In this document: positions 1-10,505 of the stretch, piece by piece
Numbering within the stretch: the first letter of the stretch is position 1
How the letters are laid out: each line of letters opens with the position of its first letter
DNA from: Gnetum montanum
Lineage: Eukaryota > Streptophyta > Gnetopsida > Gnetales > Gnetaceae
Assembly (NCBI GenBank): GCA_015680685.1
Contig: MNCI01026541.1
Coordinates: forward strand, 23,279-47,086
Reading direction: 5' to 3'
DNA length: 23,808 bases
Program-made: the position numbers and the translations under genes
Notes under the pieces: generated by a model
The model's input: the letters and a program-made list of their open reading frames with translations, nothing else
Database searches by the model: none
What the model was told of the DNA's origin: nothing

Positions 1-840
1 GAAAGACATGCACCCATGCCTGAAGGTTGGCGGCTTCTCTGGATTCAGTAAGGTGAAAAAAAAAGAGAGAGAAAAAGAAAAAGGAAGTGCCATAAAACAA
101 AAAGTACTCCTCCCTTGCACTAAATGCCAAGTGATTGTACGCCTTATTGTTATGGTCCTCTCATAGTTGTTCACCATGGGATGAAACAATGCGATGTCAT
201 TGATTGAAGGATGGACTTGGTCCTGATCATGGAATGATGGGTTAATAACACCTTAATCATGCTTTACACGTAGGATTCACTGTGCCTTGGGCCAGTTACC
301 TCCTGTCCCAATCTCTACAATCCCTTTCTATACTTCACGTCATCTCACTTTTCGTGTAATTGTAACTCATGTCCCATGTAGCATAGAATTTTCATCTCAT
401 TCCGGTGATATTTACATGTGTGTGTTTTGTGGAGTTAGTGCAGATTACATTTAACCCTTCTAGTGCCTACGGACACTTTAAGTGTGGTTACACAAGGGCA
501 TAATAGGTTGAAACCTGCTTTGGGGAGGACCCACTTGTGTAATTTTTTGTAATCTTCACTAATTCTCTCACTCAAACATACAATTTCTTACCCTCAGCTT
601 AATTTTTCATAATTTTCTTTCCCTATCATTATCCCTCTATCACTTTAACATTCCAATGTACTATTCCATTCCCTTTTCTTCGTAATTGCCAAATTTTTAT
701 TGCTAAAGTTCACATCATTATCATTAAGAGTGCCTCTCAAATCAATGAAATTACCTTAGAATATCTTAATACTTGCCAATGTCCTGAATATAAAACATTA
801 ATTTCAGAACAATCATTAAAATTTGGTATTTTTCATGTGT
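1..840. other. Gene-free stretch, possibly element leader
   Basis: No ORF of note and no recognisable protein domain on either strand. The left part has a purine-rich run near 52-92; the right part (about 540-830) is AT-rich. The plus-strand element to the right has a 3' LTR at 4374-5300 but no matching 5' LTR in the window, so this stretch may be the leader of that element, with its 5' LTR beyond the left edge. That is inference only. Confidence 0.4.
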
Positions 841-856
841 CTCACATTAGTAGGGC

Positions 857-948
857 CGAGATATCGCGTACGCGATATCGCGTCCCACGTGATATCGTGT
901 ACGCGATGCATCGTACGCGATATCACGTCCTATTTACCTATAAATAGG
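857..948 (+). promoter_or_regulatory. CGATATCG palindrome array with TATA box
   Basis: GATATC cores, most within CGATATCG-like palindromes, begin at 860, 874, 891 and 919, with a related GATGCATC at 905, giving 14- and 17-bp spacing. A TATA box (CTATAAATAGG, 938-948) follows directly; the inverted repeat CCTATTTA/TAAATAGG (929-948) surrounds it. The same type of array precedes the TATA box in the LTRs at 4374 and 23336, so this is very likely a U3-type retroelement promoter. Sequence downstream of the TATA box does not resemble those LTRs, so it is not simply a 5' LTR copy of them. Confidence 0.6.
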
Positions 949-1414
949 TACCCCCGTCACAACACTTAGCATTATTTTGCCATTTACGTAGGGGAAATTT
1001 TTGAAATTTTTCTCTACGACTTGCGATTGCGTGACCCTTGCTTTTTCACTCATATCTCACTCATTGGTGTTCTGATTTTAATTCCGTTTGAACCTGCTTG
1101 AACCCAAAGTGTTCAGTTTAGTCGTGGGGAAGAGACACTTGTTGAAAAGTACCTAAATGTTTTGGAATTTATCATCACTCAAAGGACATCAATTAGGGTA
1201 ACTAACTTAATAGTTAGAATAATTGTGCCAAAAATCATATGTCCTTACGTATACCGGGAGATTAGAATGAAACCCACCTAAGTCACAAGACCCATTATTA
1301 TAATTTTCGGGCACAATCACACATTATAACATAACATCTTTAATTAAGGCAAGCAGTAAGGTATACCTTGACTTTAAAAACAACCTCACTGACGCTTGGT
1401 CCGTGTGATTGCAG
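949..1414 (+). other. Leader between TATA box and gag-like ORF
   Basis: No ORF is supported here. It lies between the promoter-like array and the ATG at 1415. The bases immediately before the ATG (gtgtgattgcag) look like a 3' splice acceptor, so a transcript from the TATA box at 938 could carry an intron in its leader. I see no primer-binding site complementary to a plant tRNA that I recognise. Confidence 0.3.
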
Positions 1415-4203
1415 ATGGCCCTAAAATGTGCACAACAGGAGGGTCCTATTCAAGGTGGAGCGAAACAATATCGAAGAGGTGGAAGATAAGTCCCTACTGG
1501 ACAACATGCAGAATAGGAGGTGCAATCATTCAGCATCCATCAAGAAGAACCTCCTACAAGATGGTCCAGGTAGGCAGAAAGAGGAGCTGTTGTTGCACTT
1601 GAACCGAGACAACAACTCACGTTGCCCCTGGAATGTGTTCAGGCTATCCGTACGAAGTCCACAGTTGCTACGGTGATTGTGAAGCTAAACTTTGAATCTT
1701 TTGCAAAGTTTGCTCTTGAGGCTATTAGGGATCACCTCAAAGGGTCTCCCTTGTGGCCTATCCTCTCTGAATGCGGTGCCTAGTACTTAGGTGAAACGTA
1801 CCAGTTCTGGCACAATAAGGAGCAAGGTACCATGGTTAACATTTGTGGTGTGACAGTAGACTTTTCTATGCAGGTGATTTTAGAAGTGTTAAACCTTCCG
1901 AATTTAGGCCCCCATGTTGCTCGATTATCTACTTGATCGGACCTTGATGTGCGAAAGGATTGGGTAGAGAAGGCTTATGGCAGAGATAAAGATTTTGGTG
2001 AGCTGACGACGAAAGAGCGGGTTTATTTCAAAATTGAAACCTATCACCTCTTCCCCACAAAAGGTTTGAAAAGAATATCAACGTATGCAGCGAGAGGATG
2101 TGCAGTGTTGATGGGAAAGGTTAACGCTAACTTACCCCATCTATATTTGACGGAGATCCTAAGGTGATTTGAAGAATGAAAGTTAGGGAAGATGGCACTG
2201 CCCTTCCCTTGTCTTATCAGAAAACTATGTTGACGGGCTGGTATTCGAGAATACACAAATGATGTCCTCTGAAAGGCCCAGAATGCTTCTTATGTTGAGT
2301 TATTAAAGGCGCTAGCTCCAAGAAAGAGCACTGGCAAAGAGCTGAGATAAGATGAAGAAGAAGAACAGATGACTGAACCACCTGCAACTCAACATGCAGG
2401 ACCCAGTCAACCTCCAGCCACAGGTCCCACCCAACAATAAGAAGCAGAGCATGGCACAGGTCAGGATCAGCCGCCACCGTCGCAAGACTACAGACCGTCA
2501 ATGAGCCATCTTTGAGCCATCGTTGAGATAGTTAGTTGGGAATTCGTGATGACACAAGCCTCTTCTGCGTCCTCGACGATGCCATTCAACCTACAATTTT
2601 GCTTGATCACACAAGGGGTGAAGTCTCAATTCAAACAGAAGGAGGGGAAAGCAGATGGTCACAATAGATCTCAGGAAACGTGGCATCTTTTCAAGTGCAG
2701 TTAGAGACTGGTGAAGGGGCCACTGTGGTGGTCATGCAACACCAGAATGCCATGGGAGCTACAGATGTGGTCACAGATCACATCAAGGAATCTTTGAATG
2801 TACCTGTTATATCACCAACAGATCTTACAGGTGCAAGGGATGCTCAAACGCTTGCTGAAATCTCAATGACTCTTGCAGAACATGAGGATGCATTGGACAG
2901 ATTGCTCCAAACAGGACAAGTTTTGACATCTCTGTTTGACATTCCTTAGGATGTTACAGCAATTCAATCAGACCTCATTTCTACCAAGGGAAAGCTGGTC
3001 ATATCTGAAGTTAGGGTTGAGCATGCTGAAGCCGAAGTGCAAAAACTACAAGAGCAGCTCGTAGCTTTACAAGTAGCACAGCAGGATCCTCTACAATTTG
3101 TCCCTGCAAACCAACTTGAAAATTTCAGAATCGAGCAATTAACCAAGCTAACTGCAGAGAATAAGAAGGTGGCGAGAGAAAAGGAGAAGGCCATTTGGGA
3201 TGCCTCCGTAGCAGAAGCGCAAACCCATGCGCATCTTAAGGCACTGAAGGCCTTAGAAGAAGAAAATAAGCAATTGGTTGTAGATAATCTTCGATTGACC
3301 TCCGTAGAGAAACAAAAGAATGTTCTCGATGAACACTTTCATCAGTTGCGAAAAAAGTTCATTCGGGTCAACTGAGATGTAAGCCGTTTAGCCAGAGAGA
3401 ACCGAACCCTATCAATGGAGGAGGTACATGCTATTCACCAAAAATCAGCCATCGAGATAAGCACGTGGTAGAATGAGACTAAACGATATGAAAAGCTGAA
3501 GAAGCATTTTCGTAATTAGGTGGGGATGTACAAACAAATCCTAGAGAAGGAGATCCATATGGCCAAGGCTCAAATTAACAATATAAGTGCTCAACACACT
3601 GATTGGAGGGCCATATTGGACACTTACACCTTCGCCCACCAAGCGGAAGTTAAAAATCGAGACCTACAGATCCAAGACTTGATCGAATACATGGAGTTGG
3701 CATACCTTAGATATGCCAACCTTGCCATGTTAACAGTAGGAAGCCCGAGAACAGAGCTAGAACAATAGGTAGCTTCCACTCATCTCAAATATGAGGTAGA
3801 ATTTGTAGAGCGCAAGAAGCTAGCTGAGAAACTAGATGTCGCAAATTCTAAACTTGCAGTGGTAAAAGAAAGCTACCAAGGACAGAAAGATGTAGCAACT
3901 GAATTGGCTCGATGGCTAATAGATCTTCATGAATACAAATTTAAAGCCAGAGCCTATGAAGAGGAATGATGGGTGTTCGCAGCGTGGTATGTCAAAGCCA
4001 ACCAGATTTTTCGGCAACTACCCTGTCCGTGGCAAGTGCCGACTCCATCAAACATCGGAACATTAGCATGGACGGCACAAGACCCTCAGACTGAAGAGGA
4101 GAAACTCTAGGCCATACTTCAATGCCATCAAATTTTAAAGTCTGGAGCATGTGACAAAGGGAAAGCACCGATGGAGGAGCCACCGCCACCAGGAACTACA
4201 TGA
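1415..4203 (+). pseudogene. Broken gag-like retroelement ORF, coiled-coil protein
   Basis: From the ATG at 1415 one reading frame (frame 2) runs coherently to about 2513, and frame 1 continues from about 2525 to the TGA at 4201. A frame shift therefore lies around 2513-2665. Twelve in-frame stops break the first part (1487, 1514, 1571, 1781, 1934, 2165, 2177, 2231, 2270, 2348, 2438, 2513) and at least eight the second (2665, 2947, 3373, 3469, 3517, 3766, 3967, 4108). Order of parts: a globular region at about 1600-2350 with motifs such as GVTVDFS, LNLPN and HLFPTKGLKRI, resembling from memory the putative plant transposon protein domain of Athila-type ORF1; a Glu-rich then Pro/Gln-rich linker (2350-2500); a long Lys/Glu/Gln/Ala-rich probable coiled coil (about 2980-3960). 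No protease or polymerase follows, and the 3' LTR starts 170 bases later, suggesting a non-autonomous, gag-only type element. Family assignment is moderate. Confidence 0.6.
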
Positions 4204-4330
4204 GTTCCACATTTTTGTAATTGTAGTATTTTTTCTATGTGTTATGTCTTCCCACACTATGGCATTATTTCATTTCTTTTCCAGTTAATAATCCCATACC
4301 TATCCACTGTGTAATCAATGGAACTTATTC

Positions 4331-4373
4331 TCTTTTTAACTCGAGGATGAGTTTTTATTCAGTCATGGGGGTA
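4331..4373 (+). other. 3' end of element internal region with polypurine tract
   Basis: The stretch includes CTCGAGGATGAG followed by T-rich sequence and a G run (4367-4371), ending directly at the LTR start at 4374. This arrangement is typical of the 3' end of plant Ty3/gypsy elements, where the polypurine tract primes plus-strand DNA synthesis. It fixes LTR1 as a 3' LTR in plus orientation and ties it to the ORF at 1415-4203. Confidence 0.6.
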
Positions 4374-5300
4374 TCATGAGATACGATTCGCATAGGTCAC
4401 GATATCGTGTCCACCGCGATATCGCATCCCCCGCGATATCACGTACGCGATATCGTGTCTTCCCTACGATATCGTGTATGCGATATCGCAGTCCACCGCC
4501 ATATCTATAAATAAGATGTGGCTCTCCCTTGTTTAGAGAATGAGGAGTTAGAAGTAGTGAAGCTCTGGCAGTTTGATCTCTCCAGAGTTAGATTATTTTT
4601 CCAATGTTTGCTCGTAGTGTGGTGAATGTAATTGTATGGTGTCTTTATTCGAGTGTGACGTACTTGGACACTCACATGACCGGCAATAAAGATCGAGATT
4701 ACTTCATCATTGCAGCATTCACTTTGTTATTTATTTGTTTGTTATTTCTTTAATGTTATTTATTGTTTTCTCTCTCACCCTTAATCTTCTAGAAGCGGAA
4801 TGAGTACGACTTGATTACGAGCATTTAAGTGTGACTACTTGGTAGCCTAGTGGCGTAGTTAGGATCTATGGTTGGTAATCCCAGTGGTGTATTTGGGATC
4901 TGCACTTGGTAATCCCAGTGGCGTACCTAAGGTCTACGCTTGGTAGTCCCAGTGGTAGTTGTGCACAAAGTCCAAGATGTGTACAATTGATCAAGGAATC
5001 AGTTGCTCGTCGCACTTAGGCTATATTAGATTTCCTTACCTTTTCCTCCTAGCTTAGCTTAGTTAATCTTACATTCCATTGCCTTTAGGAGTAGCGTTAG
5101 AATTAGGAACACATCATACACCTCATCTAGACTAAACCATACGTGACAAAGCTAATAGCTAGTACAGGTGGGAAGACAGCGAACTGCGACCTAAGGCTAA
5201 CTATCTAGGTGCCACAACTAGTCCATCTATGGAGTTCGACCGGATCACGCGTACATGCTCGTATTCGTATGGTTGAGTGTAGGGGTACCTCACACTCATC
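4374..5300 (+). mobile_element. LTR1, 3' LTR of a Ty3/gypsy-type element
   Basis: The 927-bp LTR starts TCATGAG (a changed form of TGATGAG, seen intact in the copy at 23336) and ends CTCATCA at 5294-5300. U3 holds six GATATC palindromes (starts 4401, 4418, 4435, 4449, 4468, 4482), then CTATAAATA at 4505-4513. The R region has TCTTTATTCGAG, an inverted repeat GAGTG...CACTC and AATAAA at 4685-4690. U5 ends with GTATTCGTATGGTTGAG and GGGGTACCTC, as in the LTRs at 22132 and 23336. What follows (actgtgc) is the protease region of another element rather than a primer-binding site, which agrees with a 3' LTR. ACTGT at 5301-5305 is the candidate target-site duplication; its partner would be at the other end of the element and was not identified. 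Confidence 0.8.
4838..4952 (+). repeat. Four 33-34 bp tandem repeats in LTR1
   Basis: The motif TTGGTAatCCCAGTGG starts at 4839, 4872, 4906 and 4940, the first copy reading TTGGTAGCCTAGTGG. Related TTGGTAATCCCAG motifs occur once or twice in the LTRs at 22132-23330 and, on the minus strand, 8293-9186, so the motif belongs to the LTR family and is amplified in LTR1. Confidence 0.75.
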
Positions 5301-8132
5301 AACTGTGCTTAACCAAGCCCTTCCCATAATGATGGGAAAGTCACTTTTGTTGTTGTCCACCTTAATCACCAGGAAATCAGTAAGATAGGAGCACCCACAA
5401 ACTATGGTTACAATGTCCTCTACTAATTCCAAAGGGATAATAATTGATTGATCTGCTAATTATAGAGGAATGTTGCTCTTCTTGAGAGGTGGTAGGTTCT
5501 AGGCCTTGTACATATCATGGGAGATGAGATTAACTTCGAAACTAGAGTCAAGAAGAGCCTTGCATGGCTCATGTCCAGTGATTTATAAGTAAATGAGTGA
5601 AATTCCTAGATTAGATCTTTTCGTAGAAAGATTGCTAGCCTTGATCTAGTCAGAAACATCATGAGTTAGCATGATAGTGTGAATTTGAGGTGGCACTTGG
5701 TTTAAAGGGCTCTCGAAGGTGTTGGATGTAGAGGATGAGGATGCTAGAGATGTAGGGTGATCAATCAGACTAGAAGAAGACTTCTAGGCCAAAAGAAAGG
5801 TCTTTTTTTTGGATCGATTGTCTAGAATACTTGGCTAAAATGTCATTTGTGAGTGTATAGCCCTCTTAGCATTTTGTTGTTGTAGTTGTGGAGGAATCTC
5901 ACCTTGCATGGATGGAGCAGGAGGTAATGGGGTTAAGGGTAAAGGTGTATTTGTAGAGGGATGCAAAGGATGGTATGGATACAGATATGGGTTTTCCCCT
6001 CGAGTAGATGATGAATGTGTTTGGTGGTACTTTGGAGGGTAATAATGATGCTAGAATGATGTGTGACTTGCAGAACTTCTAAGGGAGACAGGTTGCTAAA
6101 CATAGCACCCGTATGGATCTAGTTACTAATATGGGTACTACTACCTTGGTAGTGGCATTCCCTACAATTGTGGGTGATACCACTATTGGTATTTTTCATA
6201 TAGTTGAGGAGGAGTTTTTACTTGGGTAGTAAGCTTGTTGCTATTGGTGGAACTGTCGTGGATTACCTTGAGGATAATGCAATTTTCTTGGAGCTTGCCT
6301 ACATGCTAGGCAAGGATTCAATGCATACACTCCAGACTTTTGTAAGTGTGACACCATAGGGAAACATCTCTTTGGATGTTCGTGTTGATAGATGTCACAT
6401 TCAATTTCATCATTAGAGTTAAACTTCATAACTTCCTCTACTACAATAGCTTTGCCCTTACCTCTTTAGTAGGCATGTTTAGCTTCTTTTCACCTCCTGC
6501 AATTACAATCACTATTTTGCTCTTTGGGTTCCTCAGTAATCTTCAAAGTGGTTTGAAATTTTTTTCATCCAAAGAGTTCCATAATTTGTCAACCTTGGCT
6601 AAAATATCAGAAACAGATCTTTGGATGGGCAAGGTTTTCTTATTCATCACTTCATCAAGTGGTGATTCCTCCTTATCACAAAATCAGACCTCATTTTCTG
6701 ATGGAAGGATCCCTATTATACTCTTTAGCACTTTCCCTTTTTCATAGCTCACCTACTTCATTTGCTACCTACTCAATTAGCCTTTCAATCTGATGAGCTC
6801 TCAGTTTAGACAATCTTCCTTAGGCATACACCCCAAGGGTTCTTGTTTTTGCTCTGAGCCCATCTATGATGTGGAGAAGTTGTTCCCTTTGAGAATAACC
6901 ATGGATAGGGCATCGATGTAAGAGTAAATAGTATTGACCTATGGCAGCATCTAAGGGTTCATGTATTCCTTGTTTCTAGCCTTGGATTTTCCTTCTCAAA
7001 TTAGACACTTTGGAGTACGTTTGATTTTTATCATTAAACAGCTCTAACATGGTACTCCATCTATGGATATATTCCGACTCCAAAGACCGATACCAACTTT
7101 TAGCTTCCTTGATGAGTGTCCTTGGGAAAAGTTTGAGTTTCTACCATTCATTCTCTATGTTCTGTAGGTAGAGGCATCATGAAAAGCTTGTAGATGTATC
7201 TACAAATTAGAGTTGTATCCCCCCTTAAATCTTAGGATATTGTTCATGTCTAAATGCTTGATCTGATTATCTTTTATATGCCTAGTTGGACTTTTAACTA
7301 CCTTTGCAATGTTGAGCATACTTCAAGTCACTAATAAAGGTTCATCATCATTACTGCGTTGATGACGTCGATGACGATTTCGGCCACCCCTTCAGTTTTG
7401 GTGGCCTTCATGGTCATTGTTATCTTGTTGATCACCTTCATCATAGTTGTTTCGATGGTGGCTTCCATGAGAACCGTCAAATGAAGAAAAATGTTTGGAA
7501 TTAGATGAAGAAGATGAAGAGAAAGGTAGACCGCCACTACCATCGTAGTGTCTACCATCACTCTTACACTTATTATGATCACCATCCTTAGATACCTCAC
7601 TATTGTGGTGCTTGCCTGAGTCCCTACCTTGGTTACATTTTCCTAAACCCATTTTATGGATAGTGGATCGCAGGTTCAAGTTCACACCCTTATCACTAGT
7701 ATTAGTGGGTGGAGAATCTTCATGTTGCGAACCTTCAATAGGAGGATCCTCAGTGTCATCTTGATTTAGTAGGGATAAAGGATTAGTGTAATGTTTTTCC
7801 TTTGTAGCTTCATGGAGTTTCTCGCAACGTTGATCTCATTTGCATTGTGTTTCAGTGGGATAGTAGTTTTGAGTGTCATATCCATTCACAACGTATTCTT
7901 TGTGAAGATCTGCTATGCCCAACTTCTTAAGGGTTTTGAATAGCATCCCAAGCATAGATCGATCGAGGGGCAAGACAACATTGTCCTTCATATCATGCCA
8001 TCGTAACTATTTATCTTGATGTAGGATGAAGGTGAAGTTTGGCACAAACTCATCTGGATGAGTGTATACCACTTTGCATTCTTGTGGGACTAATGGTTTG
8101 GAATCTTCATGCTTGCGAGAAGAAGAAGACAT
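5301..8132 (-). pseudogene. Broken gag-protease region of a Ty3/gypsy element
   Basis: Read on the minus strand from the ATG at 8132. The N-terminal part (to about 7320) is Ser/His/Asp/Asn-rich. The gag core follows (about 7270-6850): LDMNNILRFKGG, LQAFHD, KLFPRTLIKEAKSWYRSLE and RCPIHGYSQREQL, a pattern known from plant Athila/Tat-type gag. A degenerate zinc knuckle lies near 6390 (CDIYQHEHPKRC, second Cys changed to Tyr). A Pro/Tyr/Gln-rich linker leads to a retropepsin region (about 5580-5301) with ALLDSSFEVNLIS (active-site DSG changed to DSS) and FPIIMGRAWLSTVD, the usual GRxWL end. Many stops and several frame shifts break it. It stops abruptly at LTR1, and reverse transcriptase, RNase H and integrase are not in the window. 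PBS and LTR3 lie upstream in the same orientation. Confidence 0.75.
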
Positions 8133-8270
8133 TTTGCAAAATAAAACAAAACAAAATTATCAGTGTGCTTTTATAATTCTATGTATAGTGGGAAAGATAT
8201 TGACCTTGAGGTTTGTATAATGATATTAATGGTATTCACTTAAACCTAAATAGCATACATTCCACAAACA

Positions 8271-8291
8271 AAGTCCTTGGCAATGGTGCCA
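8271..8291 (-). other. Primer-binding site, tRNA-Asp-like
   Basis: One base inside the end of LTR3, the minus strand reads TGGCACCATTGCCAAGGAC. This fits the complement of the 3' end of plant tRNA-Asp(GUC) as I recall it (TGGCGCCGTTGCCGGGGAT), with only transition differences, mostly G to A. It shows that LTR3 is a 5' LTR and that the element reads on the minus strand. Athila-type elements are known to use tRNA-Asp. Confidence 0.65.
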
Positions 8292-8292
8292 A

Positions 8293-9186
8293 TGATGAGT
8301 AGCAAGGTACCCCTATGCCCAAATATACGAATCACAAAGCATTCACGTGTGATCTGGTTGAATTCTATGGACTTTATCATTTTTGGTGCACTAGCCCTTT
8401 AGGAAGTGAATATAGCCTTAAGGTCAATCGTTGTCCTCCCAATTACACTTGTGATGTACGTTGGTATGGTTAAGTGTAACTGAGGGATTCAATTTTTATC
8501 ATTTTTTATTTTATAGTTTGGTGTTCAAAATGTAGATAAAAGTAATTGGATGAACTAATTTAAATTAACTAATTAACTAGCATTTAACTAATCCTAACAT
8601 AAGCATCCAATCCCACTTTCCATACATGTCTTGAACCCACGTATCCATTGCTAGGCGACCAAGCACTACGCTATTGGATAAAGCAAGCAATAACACTGCT
8701 GGGATTACCAAGAAAATACATGTTACACTCAAAGCAGTCGCACTTATGTGTGTAATCTATCTGGCTTAATTGCTTCATTAACGTAATCGCTAGAAAATTT
8801 TTAATAACTAATTGGAAATATTTAACAAATAATCGAGAACATTAAATGCATAAATAAAATAGGTAATCTATCCAAAGTGCTGCAAGGTATATTAGAAAGC
8901 TCGTCTTTATTGCCGCACACATTGTCGTGCTCAAGTACAACAATGCTCGAATAAAGATCCGTACACTCAATGACTCTTGTTGTAGATACTCGGGGGAAAG
9001 ATTCTAACTTTCAAATAAACAAATTGCAAGAGGTCCACTGCAACTACAATCTCTAATTGCCATAAATGTGCTATATATGCGTATTTATAGTTGAAAAACA
9101 ACACTGCGTCCATGTAGCCTTGTCGACCCATGATAAGATGTGTCGACAAGGCCTTGTCAACACAACCAACTGAATGCAACTCATCA
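8293..9186 (-). mobile_element. LTR3, 5' LTR of the minus-strand gag-pro element
   Basis: This 894-bp LTR on the minus strand starts TGATGAG (9186-9180) and ends CTCATCA (8299-8293), followed by the primer-binding site. U3 holds palindromic GTCGACAAGG half-sites around 9118-9163, then a minus-strand CTATAAATA box (9082-9090). R has TCTTTATTCGAG, an inverted repeat CATTGT...ACAATG and AATAAA (minus strand, 8906-8911). U5 has CTTGGTAATCCCAG and GGGGTACCTTG near the end. R-U5 and termini match LTR1, LTR2 and LTR4; U3 does not. No target-site duplication can be checked because the other end of this element is missing. Confidence 0.75.
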
Positions 9187-9265
9187 CCATGAGAGACATG
9201 CATGTAAAATAAGATGTCTTAATGAAAAAGAAAATAACCATTATGAATGAAGAGAAAGGATCAAA

Positions 9266-9718
9266 CATGAGGGAAGAAAGACACATGAGCATCAGAGGGG
9301 TCATCACTTTATTAGAGCTTACGAATCTAAAGACTACGAAGAACCCTTGTTGGCCACTCATAACATGATCAACATTAGGAAAGCTTTATACATTGCTACT
9401 AGGCATGTTAGGAATAGTTGCATCAAGCGACTAGACATGAATAACATTCTAAAATTTAAATGCAAATACAATGCAGATCTATAACACCATGGCCAAGCCT
9501 TCCACGATGTTTGTGCTCTACGAAACATTGAAAATGATTGATAGAAATTGAAGTTGTTTCCTAGAACACTCATAAAGGAAGTAGAGAGCTGGTACAGATC
9601 CTTGGAACTAGTATCAATTTGAAGATTGAGTACCATGCTAGAATTCTTCAATGACTTTTTGAATGGCTTTAAAATGGTTGAGGGGAACAAAGGCTACAAA
9701 CTAAAGCAATACCCATAG
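9266..9718 (+). pseudogene. Gag fragment, opposite orientation to the neighbouring element
   Basis: A single plus-strand frame from about 9266 to the TAG at 9716 encodes a gag core clearly related to the one on the minus strand at 7270-7000. Shared stretches include LDMNNIL, QAFHD, KLFPRTLIKE, SWYRSLE and STMLE. The preceding Glu/His/Arg-rich part and EEPLL also parallel the N-terminal side of the other copy. In-frame stops include TAA after NADL, TGA-TAG before KLKLFPRT and TGA before RLSTMLE. It covers the retrotransposon gag domain only, with no protease or LTR of its own seen. LTR3 lies just left of it (ending at 9186), so LTR3's element may have inserted into or next to this older relative. 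Confidence 0.65.
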
Positions 9719-10445
9719 TCTATATAATCTTGAGTAGCAATGTCATATAATGAAATTGTATAAATGTGGTTTCTATCATTAGGTGTTTCTTACTTCCAAT
9801 ATTTAGATTTGAAGATTGAAGTATCCAGAATATTCATAGGCAAGGAAGCCAAATTTCATGTTGGTGACATCATTGTATTTCTACAATGAAATGGTGGGAA
9901 TTTGCAAAAGTCATTTTGCCAGAGCGGATTTGGGTTGAAGTTTTTTAACAGAGTGCAATGTGGAGGAATGTGTGGCTTTTTTCAAAAAAGAAAAATAAAA
10001 ACAATGACGAATGGGCATGGAAATTGTATGGATGAGAATAAGCTAGAAATGAGAATGACATGAGATGTTATGAGCAGGGTTGAAGTTTCAAAATTGTAGT
10101 AAGCATTAGCTAGATTCACAACTTTATAAAAATATTAAATTACATTTACTTATCATTAAAAAATGTTTTCAATATTTAAATAATTTAAAATTATTTATTG
10201 TTTAAAGTCAAAATAGAGAATACAAGTTTATTAGCATAAATCTAATATACTATAAAAATTTATTATAAATGAAAAATCAACATTAAATATATTGTTATTA
10301 ACCTATTTTAAAACATAAGAGAAAAAATTATAAAAAATATTTAAATATTTATTTATTTTCTTATTTAAATTTTTATTTTATTTAAAGTTAAGTGACTTCT
10401 TTTGGCAACTATTTATGAACACTTTTTAAAAATCTTTTAGGGGGA
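9719..10445. other. Gene-free, AT-rich stretch
   Basis: No protein domain was recognised. The first 350 bases may continue the gag fragment in degraded form, but I could not follow it. From about 10080 to 10440 the sequence is strongly AT-rich with many runs of A and T and no repeat unit. Confidence 0.4.
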
Positions 10446-10505
10446 TGTTGGAACCCAAAATAAGTGAAACATAAATACACCCCATGATATATAAAGTCCA
10501 ATTTA
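10446..10505 (-). mobile_element. SINE tail fragment
   Basis: TTGGAACCCAAAATAAGTG, then AAACATAAATACACCCCA, matches the reverse complement of the 3' part of the SINE at 12112-12256 and the copy at 13411-13583. Only the tail is recognisable; the tRNA-related head is missing. The G-rich run just before (TTTTAGGGGGATG) could suggest an LTR start TGTTGGAAC, but the match to the other copies favours a SINE tail. Confidence 0.45.

Noticed and set aside
857-927. CRISPR-like or satellite array
   Set aside because: The repeats are short palindromes without unique spacers and are tied to TATA boxes in LTRs.
2964-3194. Cys/Ser-rich minus-strand ORF
   Set aside because: It is the antisense shadow of the Glu/Gln/Ala-rich coiled-coil frame on the plus strand.
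6376-6747. 123-codon plus-strand ORF with hydrophobic stretches
   Set aside because: It lies opposite the minus-strand gag region, which has family motifs on both sides; it has no domain of its own.
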